6,323 nt of DNA from contig DAOWFO010000007.1 in the NCBI GenBank assembly GCA_030637965.1, positions 1 to 6,323 on the forward strand. Reading direction: 5' to 3'. The notes beneath the pieces are model-generated. The model was not told the origin of the DNA and did no database searches. It saw nothing but the letters and a program-made list of their open reading frames with translations. This DNA is from Thermoplasmata archaeon (GTDB taxonomy: Archaea > Thermoplasmatota > E2 > DHVEG-1). Both the position numbers and the translations under genes were made by a program. This document shows, one piece after another, positions 1 through 4,389 of this stretch. The stretch's first letter is position 1. Each line of letters begins with the position of its first letter.

Positions 1-633
1 AAAATTAATGGGCAGATAGCAAATGCAATAATCCAAGTTACTTCAAAACCACAAACAATTGCAATAAGCATTAATACACAAAATCTTACCCATGATTTTA
101 TTAAAAAAAGTAAAATCTTAACAATATCAATTTTATCTGAAGAAACTCCTATGAATTTCATTGGAAATTTTGGCTTTAAATCCGGGAGAACTATTAATAA
201 ATTTGAAAATGTTGAATACAAGTTTGGAAAAACCAATGTACCAATTGTGTTAGAAAATACCGTTGCTTATTTTGAAACTAAAGTTATTGAAGAAATAAAT
301 GTTGGTACTCATACTATTTTTATTGGTAGAGTAATAGATGCAGAGATATTGACAGAAAATAACCCTATGACTTATGAATATTACCATAAGTGTAAAGGTG
401 GATATTCACCAAAAACAGCACCAACATATAGTATTGCGATTGATAAAGAGAAAACAAAAAAGAAGGAAGATAAAATGGACAAATTTGTTTGTAAAATATG
501 TGGATATGTATATGAACCAGAATTAGGAGATCATGACAATGGAATAGAAGCTGGAACAAAATTTGAAGATTTACCAGAAAATTGGGTATGTCCTGTTTGT
601 GGCGCAGGAAAAAAAGATTTTGAAAAACAATAA
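1..633 (+). CDS. hrb: High-molecular-weight rubredoxin (flavin reductase-like domain fused to rubredoxin), 5' end cut off by the window
   Basis: The frame is open from base 1 with no start codon at the expected place, so the gene begins upstream; 210 residues are visible. Compared with Moorella Hrb, I estimate that about 20 N-terminal residues are missing. Residues 1-145 look like the FMN-binding flavin reductase domain, with the family signatures INTQNLTHDFI and CKGGYSPKTAPTY. A lysine-rich linker (about 147-158) leads to a complete rubredoxin domain (159-210) with CKICGY (C164, C167) and CPVCGAG (C197, C200) to bind one Fe(Cys)4 centre. In Moorella, Hrb is an NAD(P)H:rubredoxin oxidoreductase that reduces FprA, the product of the next gene here. 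The protein should be cytosolic. An in-frame ATG at 475 could yield free rubredoxin. Family identity is secure; the electron donor in this host is inferred. Confidence 0.93.
   Translation, partial: KINGQIANAIIQVTSKPQTIAISINTQNLTHDFIKKSKILTISILSEETPMNFIGNFGFKSGRTINKFENVEYKFGKTNVPIVLENTVAYFETKVIEEINVGTHTIFIGRVIDAEILTENNPMTYEYYHKCKGGYSPKTAPTYSIAIDKEKTKKKEDKMDKFVCKICGYVYEPELGDHDNGIEAGTKFEDLPENWVCPVCGAGKKDFEKQ
463..477 (+). promoter_or_regulatory. Possible internal ribosome binding site and start for free rubredoxin
   Basis: AAGGAAG at 463-469 lies a few bases before an in-frame ATG at 475-477, exactly where the rubredoxin domain of hrb begins. Starting there gives a 52-residue protein, the usual length of a stand-alone rubredoxin. 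The purine-rich stretch may simply reflect the lysine/glutamate-rich linker, so internal initiation is only a possibility. Confidence 0.25.
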
Positions 634-648
634 AAAGAGTGAAAAAGA

Positions 649-1830
649 ATGAAAAAGGTAGAAATTAAACCAGGAATTTACTGGGTCGGTGGAATTGACT
701 GGGATATTAGAAACTTCCATGGATATCTAACTCAAAGGGGAACAACATATAACTCCTACCTTATCATGGATAAGAAAATTACCCTTGTAGACACTGTAAA
801 ACATTATCTATTTGATGAGATGATAACAAGAATAAAAGAAATTGTCGACCCAAAAAAGATCGATTATATAATTTCCAACCATGTAGAAATGGATCATTCT
901 GGATCACTACCAAAGATATTAGAGCTTAATCCTAATATTAAAATTATAACTTCAACTCGCGGTGAAAAAGGTCTTCGAAGTCATTATAAAAACATAAATA
1001 ATTTTATAGTGGTTGATTCAGGCGATACGTTAAACATTGGAAAAAGAACACTCCATTTTGTACATATACCAATGGTACATTGGCCAGACTCGATGGTTAC
1101 CTATATTCCAAAAGAAAAACTACTGCTTCCAAATGATGCATTTGGTCAACATATTGCAAGTGCAGAGAGATTTGATGATGAAATAGACTGGGGTATACTT
1201 AGTGAAGAAGCTGCAAAATATTATGCAAATATCGTTATGCCATATGGTATACAGGTTGAAAAAGCCCTGAATGCTCTTAAAGGACTTAATATTGACATGA
1301 TTGCTCCAAGTCATGGAATAATATGGCGATCACATATTCCTAAAATTATTGAGAAATATACAAAATGGTCTCGATATGAAACAGAAAAAAAAGCACTTAT
1401 CGTATATGATTCAATGTGGGGTTCAACAGAAAAAATTGCATATACATTAAGAAGTGGAATTGAGGAATCAGGTGTTCCTGTGACAATCCGAAATTTAAAA
1501 ACAAATCATATATCTGATGTTATTAAAGATGTAATTTCCTCCAAAATGATTCTAATCGGTTCTCCAACACTAAATAACACGATGCTACCATCAATTGGAG
1601 GTTTTCTGACATATCTTAAAGGACTTAGACCAAAGAACAGAATAGGTTTTGTATTTGGATCATATGGGTGGGGTGGACAGGCGGTTAATGAAATTGAAAA
1701 AATTATTAAAGATTTATCATGGGATAAACCATTTGAAGGTATCAATCTGAATTTTATCCCAGATAATAAAGAACTACAAGAAGTGAAAAAAACTGGAAAA
1801 AAATTAGGTGAATATATTAAGAAAAAATGA
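649..1830 (+). CDS. fprA: A-type flavodiiron protein (O2 and/or NO reductase)
   Basis: 393 residues, the normal length of a class A flavodiiron protein. Residues 1 to about 245 form the metallo-beta-lactamase-like domain with a full diiron ligand set: H78, E80 and D82 in HVEMDH (plus H83), H144 in MVHWPD, D163 in PNDAFGQH and H222 in PSHGIIW. The flavodoxin domain follows (about 248-393), with phosphate loop SMWGST at 255-260 for FMN. The family reduces O2 to water, or NO to N2O, in the cytosol of anaerobes. The donor is rubredoxin or Hrb in bacteria and F420H2 in some methanogens. Hrb ends 15 bases upstream, so Hrb is the likely partner here. Whether this protein prefers O2 or NO, or can take F420H2 directly, cannot be read from the sequence. 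GAGTGA precedes the ATG. Confidence 0.96.
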   Translation: MKKVEIKPGIYWVGGIDWDIRNFHGYLTQRGTTYNSYLIMDKKITLVDTVKHYLFDEMITRIKEIVDPKKIDYIISNHVEMDHSGSLPKILELNPNIKIITSTRGEKGLRSHYKNINNFIVVDSGDTLNIGKRTLHFVHIPMVHWPDSMVTYIPKEKLLLPNDAFGQHIASAERFDDEIDWGILSEEAAKYYANIVMPYGIQVEKALNALKGLNIDMIAPSHGIIWRSHIPKIIEKYTKWSRYETEKKALIVYDSMWGSTEKIAYTLRSGIEESGVPVTIRNLKTNHISDVIKDVISSKMILIGSPTLNNTMLPSIGGFLTYLKGLRPKNRIGFVFGSYGWGGQAVNEIEKIIKDLSWDKPFEGINLNFIPDNKELQEVKKTGKKLGEYIKKK

Positions 1831-1835
1831 GGTGA
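1829..1835 (+). promoter_or_regulatory. Ribosome binding site of the 51-residue Cys-rich gene
   Basis: GAGGTGA overlaps the TGA stop of fprA (1828-1830) and stands 8 bases before the ATG at 1844. It matches the strong sites of the neighbouring genes, which is the main evidence that the very short reading frame downstream is translated. Confidence 0.75.
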
Positions 1836-1843
1836 AAAAATAG

Positions 1844-1999
1844 ATGTGTAAAAGTTGTGGATGTAAAGATGCTGGAAAAGCAATAAAGTATGAATGTGCA
1901 TGTACTGATGAAGAATGTAGTTGTTCAACAATTGAATTTGATGAAGAACCGAAAGCCACTCCATATTGTTGTGGCGTACCAATGAAGCGAATAAAATAA
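1844..1999 (+). CDS. Small nine-cysteine protein, desulforedoxin-like metal binder
   Basis: A 51-residue frame with its own GAGGTGA site, beginning 13 bases after fprA. It has nine cysteines: C2, C5, C7, C18, C20, C25, C27, C42 and C43. The N-terminal CxxC (CKSCGC) and the C-terminal YCCGVPMKRI resemble the CxxC...CCG frame that binds Fe(Cys)4 in desulforedoxin and in centre I of desulfoferrodoxin; compare VCCGQEM in the desulfoferrodoxin at 5955. The two halves are separated by an acidic insert carrying a CxC-x4-CxC cluster (18-27) that those proteins lack. Position between fprA and three diiron genes suggests iron or electron handling, but zinc or another metal is equally possible. I do not recognise a named family. 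Translation is well supported, function is not. Confidence 0.75.
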   Translation: MCKSCGCKDAGKAIKYECACTDEECSCSTIEFDEEPKATPYCCGVPMKRIK

Positions 2000-2009
2000 T
2001 CTAGAGCTG

Positions 2010-2065
2010 AATGAATTATTAATTAAAAAAGGTTTAAACTTGCAGGAAGAGGGTAATGAATTATT
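2010..2065 (+). repeat. 11-base direct repeat AATGAATTATT, two copies
   Basis: AATGAATTATT occurs at 2010-2020 and again at 2055-2065, start to start 45 bases. The second copy is half of the TAATGAA/TTCATTA hairpin. Forty-five is a multiple of three, so in the doubtful small frame both copies read NEL. In an AT-rich gap this may be chance. Confidence 0.4.
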
Positions 2066-2111
2066 CATTATGAATAAGGAACTTAGCCTCGAGTTTTTAC
2101 TTATCCTGCGA
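2040..2111 (+). ncRNA. Candidate folded RNA element in the gap before the diiron genes
   Basis: Nested complementary segments are visible. GCAGGA (2042-2047) pairs with TCCTGC (2104-2109), extendable by T2041-G2110 and T2040-A2111. Inside it GAGG (2049-2052) pairs with CCTC (2087-2090), and that helix encloses two small hairpins: TAATGAA/TTCATTA (2054-2060 with 2064-2070, loop TTA) and TAAG/CTTA (2075-2078 with 2082-2085, loop GAA). The element ends 16 bases before the ribosome binding site of the next gene, so it could be a leader structure, a processing site or an attenuator. It matches no riboswitch class I know. The short helices may be chance, and a competing coding interpretation exists for the same bases. 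Confidence 0.3.
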
Positions 2112-2144
2112 TTGATAAATAAGAGAAAAGGTGATAATGTTTGA
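2040..2144 (+). CDS. Possible 34-residue ORF with TTG start (doubtful)
   Basis: The frame is open from 1995 to a TGA at 2142-2144. TTG at 2040 follows AAAAAAGGT by 6 bases and would give 34 residues beginning LQEEGNELFIMNKELSLEF and ending in a basic KRKGDNV. The product looks helical and amphipathic. Its stop overlaps the TTG start of the next gene (TTGA, 2141-2144), a coupling arrangement often seen between real genes. The frame also continues upstream without a stop as far as 1995, so it could instead be a frameshifted tail of the 51-residue gene. No homologue is recognised, and the same bases form nested inverted repeats, so I rate it low. Confidence 0.22.
   Translation: MQEEGNELFIMNKELSLEFLLILRLINKRKGDNV
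2128..2134 (+). promoter_or_regulatory. Ribosome binding site that fixes the TTG start at 2141
   Basis: AAGGTGA lies 6 bases before TTG 2141. An in-frame TAA at 2135-2137 rules out any earlier start for the ferritin-like gene, and ATG 2137 opens only a five-codon frame. The TTG is therefore the start. Confidence 0.75.
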
Positions 2145-2632
2145 ATTTAGATAAATATAATCTTGAGGAATTACTGCTTACTGCAATTAAAAGTGAAGTT
2201 GAGAGTAATAAATATTATTTACATATTACAAAAAAAACAGAAAATGGATTATTACAAGATAAACTCGAATTTCTAGCAAAAGAAGAAGAAAAACATAGAT
2301 TATTTATTGAGGATGTTTATAAAAATCACTTCCCCGGAAAGAATATAAAACTGCCAAAAGAGACACCAGTTCCATTACCAAAAATTGAAATAGATGAAGA
2401 TAGTCCAGTTAGTAAACTTATTAAGAATGCGATGGAAGCTGAAAAAGCCGCTCGTGATTTTTATGAATCATTATCTGAATATTTTGAGACAAACTCTAAA
2501 ATTCATAATACATTGTTATATTTTGCAGATATGGAATTAGGACATTATACAATTTTAAAAATGGAAAAAGAAAGTATGGAGCGTTTTGAAGAAGCTGATG
2601 TTTATTGGCCAATGATGCATGCTGGTCCATAA
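2141..2632 (+). CDS. Ferritin-like diiron protein (rubrerythrin-type, no rubredoxin domain), first of three
   Basis: 163 residues forming a four-helix bundle of the rubrerythrin/erythrin kind. The diiron ligands are all present in the expected two-fold pattern: E19 (ExxxxxYY), E49 and H52 (EEKH), E101 (ExxxxxFY), and E132 and H135 (ELGH). There is no CxxC knuckle, so any electrons must come from a separate rubredoxin. A proline-rich connection (about 71-83) joins the two helix pairs, and the tail is VYWPMMHAGP. Related proteins reduce peroxide or bind iron in the cytosol; which applies here is not visible. Translation starts at TTG, as upstream in-frame stops show. Rubrerythrin follows after 29 bases with a strong site, indicating one transcript. 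Confidence 0.87.
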   Translation: MNLDKYNLEELLLTAIKSEVESNKYYLHITKKTENGLLQDKLEFLAKEEEKHRLFIEDVYKNHFPGKNIKLPKETPVPLPKIEIDEDSPVSKLIKNAMEAEKAARDFYESLSEYFETNSKIHNTLLYFADMELGHYTILKMEKESMERFEEADVYWPMMHAGP

Positions 2633-2648
2633 ATAAAGGTTAAAAAAT

Positions 2649-2655
2649 AAGGTGA
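2649..2655 (+). promoter_or_regulatory. Ribosome binding site of rubrerythrin
   Basis: AAGGTGA followed by AAAAAAT and the ATG at 2662. It belongs to the nearly identical series (A/G)AGGTGAAAAA that precedes several genes in this window. Confidence 0.75.
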
Positions 2656-2661
2656 AAAAAT

Positions 2662-3198
2662 ATGAAAGATTTGAAGGGAACAAAAACTGGAAAAAATTTG
2701 ATGGATGCATTTGGTGGAGAATCAAAGGCTAGAACTAAATACACTTTTTTTGCTAAGGTTGCAAAAAAAGAAGGATATGAACAGATTGCGGATCTTTTTT
2801 TAGAAACGGCTGAAAACGAAAAAGAACATGCAAAACTTCATTTCAGGAAATTAAATGGAATTGGAAATACTATTGCAAATCTTAAAGATGCAGCATCTGG
2901 AGAAAACTATGAGTGGACAGATATGTATCCCACGATGGCAAAAGAAGCAAAAAAAGAAGGATTTGATGAAATTGCAGAGATGTTCGAAAACATAGCAAAA
3001 GTAGAAAAAAAACATGAAATCAGATATAAAAAATTGTTGAAAAATATTGAAGATGGGAAAGTTTTCAAAAAGGATGGAAAGATATTTTGGAAATGCCGTA
3101 ACTGTGGGTATATTCATGAAGCAATTGAAGCTCCAGATTGTTGTCCTGTTTGTAAACATCCGCAATCATACTTTGAGGTTTGGAAAGAAAACTACTAA
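2662..3198 (+). CDS. rbr: Rubrerythrin (peroxide reductase)
   Basis: 178 residues; the first residues MKDLKGTKTGKNLMDAFGGE match classical rubrerythrin closely. Diiron ligands seen in the N-terminal bundle are E20 (GGESKAR), E53 and H56 (ENEKEH), E81 and E84 (SGENYEW), and E115 and H118 (EKKH). The C-terminal rubredoxin domain carries C145, C148 (CRNCGY) and C161, C164 (CPVC), ending in HPQSYFEVW. Rubrerythrin reduces hydrogen peroxide to water with electrons from rubredoxin or Hrb and protects anaerobes in the cytosol. The protein is slightly shorter than Desulfovibrio rubrerythrin (about 191 residues), chiefly in the inter-helix linker, and no key residue is missing. It is flanked on both sides by rubredoxin-less relatives. 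Confidence 0.96.
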   Translation: MKDLKGTKTGKNLMDAFGGESKARTKYTFFAKVAKKEGYEQIADLFLETAENEKEHAKLHFRKLNGIGNTIANLKDAASGENYEWTDMYPTMAKEAKKEGFDEIAEMFENIAKVEKKHEIRYKKLLKNIEDGKVFKKDGKIFWKCRNCGYIHEAIEAPDCCPVCKHPQSYFEVWKENY

Positions 3199-3216
3199 TA
3201 TTCTGTATAAAAGATT

Positions 3217-3222
3217 AAGGAG
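3217..3222 (+). promoter_or_regulatory. Ribosome binding site of the third ferritin-like gene
   Basis: AAGGAG, 9 bases before ATG 3232. A second ATG at 3227 is out of frame with the long gene, so this spacing supports ATG 3232. This site is of the AGGAG kind rather than the GGTGA kind used by most neighbours. Confidence 0.6.
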
Positions 3223-3231
3223 AATTATGAT

Positions 3232-3741
3232 ATGAAAAAATTTAGTAACGTTAGAGAAGCAATTGAAACAGCTATTCAGATGGAAAAAGATGGATATGCA
3301 TTCTATAATAAAGCAGCAGCTCAAACCTCAAGTGATATGGGGCGATCTGTCTTTGAAAGCCTTGCTAATGATGAATTAGTCCACCTTGACGTTTTCCAGA
3401 AATTATTTGATGATAAATTTGGGGAATCAGAATGGGATGATCTTGTAAATTCCAATAAAAAATATCGTGAAATGCCCATTTTTCCAAAGGATTTAAAGAC
3501 TATTGAAGGAATAAATCTTGATACTGATGAACTGGATGCTCTTCGAATAGCAATAGATAGTGAAAAAGAAGCTATTGATTATTATATGGAAATAAGGGCA
3601 AACTCAGATGATGATAATGTAAAGAAAATTATTGACATGATTATTGAACAAGAAAAGAAACATTATTTTCTGTTAGAGCAGGAGTTTCATCATATAAATA
3701 CAACAGGCTATTGGTTTGAACTTGATTATTTAGGGACATAA
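3232..3741 (+). CDS. Ferritin-like diiron protein (rubrerythrin-type, no rubredoxin domain), third of three
   Basis: 169 residues, again a four-helix diiron bundle: E18 (MEKDGYAFY), E48 and H51 (DELVH), E111 (SEKEAIDYY), and E141 and H144 (QEKKH). There is no CxxC motif. The MEKDGYAFYNKAA start and TGYWFELD end are typical of archaeal and clostridial erythrin-like proteins of the COG1633 type. It is clearly diverged from the protein at 2141, so this is not a recent tandem duplication. It may act in peroxide removal or iron storage and would need an external electron donor. It follows rubrerythrin by 33 bases and precedes the sulfur genes by 19, so it links the oxidant-defence half of the cluster to the Fe-S half. 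Confidence 0.88.
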   Translation: MKKFSNVREAIETAIQMEKDGYAFYNKAAAQTSSDMGRSVFESLANDELVHLDVFQKLFDDKFGESEWDDLVNSNKKYREMPIFPKDLKTIEGINLDTDELDALRIAIDSEKEAIDYYMEIRANSDDDNVKKIIDMIIEQEKKHYFLLEQEFHHINTTGYWFELDYLGT

Positions 3742-3748
3742 AAAATTT

Positions 3749-3755
3749 GAGGTGA
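3749..3755 (+). promoter_or_regulatory. Ribosome binding site deciding the TTG start of tusA
   Basis: GAGGTGA followed by five bases and TTG 3761. The longer in-frame option, GTG at 3752, lies inside this site, so it could not use it and lacks another. TTG 3761 is preferred. Confidence 0.75.
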
Positions 3756-3760
3756 AAAAT

Positions 3761-4003
3761 TTGAACCCCGAAATAATAGCAGATGCACAACTTGATTGCG
3801 TTGGTTACTACTGTCCTATGCCAATTGCAATGACAAAAGAAGAAATTGAGAAAATCGATGTTGGACAAGTGCTAAAAGTGGAAGCTGATGATCCTGCTGC
3901 TGAAGAGGACATCAAACGCTGGGCAAAACGAACGGGGCATGAAATCTTGAAGTTTAAAAAAGAAGGAAATATTATAATTTTCTTCATTAAAAGAATGAAA
4001 TAA
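3761..4003 (+). CDS. tusA: TusA/SirA-family sulfur carrier protein
   Basis: 80 residues from TTG 3761, typical for the family. The diagnostic LDCVGYYCPMP motif (residues 11-21) contains the CPxP cysteine C18 that carries persulfide sulfur, preceded by C13 at the position where many family members also have Cys. The rest fits the beta-alpha-beta fold, with GQVLKVEADDPAAEEDI followed by WAKRTGHEI. TusA normally accepts sulfur from IscS and passes it on, often to DsrE-type proteins. Both a DsrE-like gene and an IscS-like gene follow directly. Because that IscS appears unable to release sulfur from cysteine, the direction of transfer here may differ from the E. coli model. The gene symbol marks the family; the exact role is inferred. 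Confidence 0.88.
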   Translation: MNPEIIADAQLDCVGYYCPMPIAMTKEEIEKIDVGQVLKVEADDPAAEEDIKRWAKRTGHEILKFKKEGNIIIFFIKRMK

Positions 4004-4016
4004 GAGGTAATTTATT

Positions 4017-4379
4017 ATGAAAGATGAAAATTCAATATTATATGTAGTTACAACAGATGAACCAGAAAAACAGTATTCACCATTAGTACTAGCTCAAACA
4101 GCCAAAATGATGGATATTAATCCGATTGTATACTATCTAGGTACATCATTAAAAATATTAAAAACTGGGGAAGCTGAAAAAATAAAGCTTGGTAACTTTC
4201 CGAGTGTAGCTGATATGATTAAAAAAACTCTTGATATGGGAATTGAAATCTATGTATGTGAGGCATCTAAACAAATGTTAGGGTGGGAAAAAGTAAACTT
4301 AATACCTAGGGTAAAAATTGTGGGAGCAGGAACTTTGAATGATTTAGCCCTTGATGCTGGAGCAACTATGTGGTTTTGA
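4017..4379 (+). CDS. DsrE-family small cytosolic protein, putative sulfur relay partner
   Basis: 120 residues with the alternating beta/alpha pattern of the DsrE/DsrF fold (COG2044-like). It has one cysteine, C81 in IEIYVCEASKQML, at the place where the conserved persulfide cysteine of this family sits, and ends in LALDAGATMWF. DsrE proteins hand sulfur to or from TusA. The immediate pairing with tusA (13-base gap, GAGGT site at 4004-4008) supports this. It is not part of an obvious DsrEFH trio; no DsrF or DsrH is seen. The last bases overlap upstream in-frame start codons of the next gene (TTG 4351, ATG 4354). Family assignment is fairly secure; the partner and direction of sulfur flow are inferred. 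Confidence 0.82.
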   Translation: MKDENSILYVVTTDEPEKQYSPLVLAQTAKMMDINPIVYYLGTSLKILKTGEAEKIKLGNFPSVADMIKKTLDMGIEIYVCEASKQMLGWEKVNLIPRVKIVGAGTLNDLALDAGATMWF

Positions 4380-4389
4380 TGGAATAGAT

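Noticed and set aside
1506..1982. 158-codon open frame on the minus strand across the end of fprA and the Cys-rich gene
   Set aside because: It is antisense to the flavodoxin domain of fprA, whose motifs are intact. The product is low-complexity, rich in Leu, Ile, His and Phe, with no recognisable domain; it is a shadow of AT-rich coding sequence.
2054..2070. TAATGAA-TTA-TTCATTA hairpin as a transcription terminator
   Set aside because: The stem is entirely A/T-rich apart from one G-C pair and is not followed by a T tract. It fits better as part of the larger nested structure or as chance.
2851..3165. 104-codon minus-strand frame inside rubrerythrin
   Set aside because: It is antisense to an unmistakable rubrerythrin. 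Its Phe/Cys-rich sequence arises from Lys/Glu-rich codons on the other strand.
3047..3235. 62-codon plus-strand frame overlapping the end of rubrerythrin
   Set aside because: It lies out of frame within the rubredoxin domain of rubrerythrin, has no ribosome binding site, and its product has no family features.
3752..3760. GTG 3752 as the tusA start
   Set aside because: It lies inside the GAGGTGA ribosome binding site; TTG 3761 has proper spacing.
4351..4389. N-terminal extension of iscS beginning at TTG 4351 or ATG 4354
   Set aside because: The extra 13 residues overlap the DsrE coding sequence and are not part of the NifS fold; homologues begin at the YLDHA strand, matching ATG 4390.
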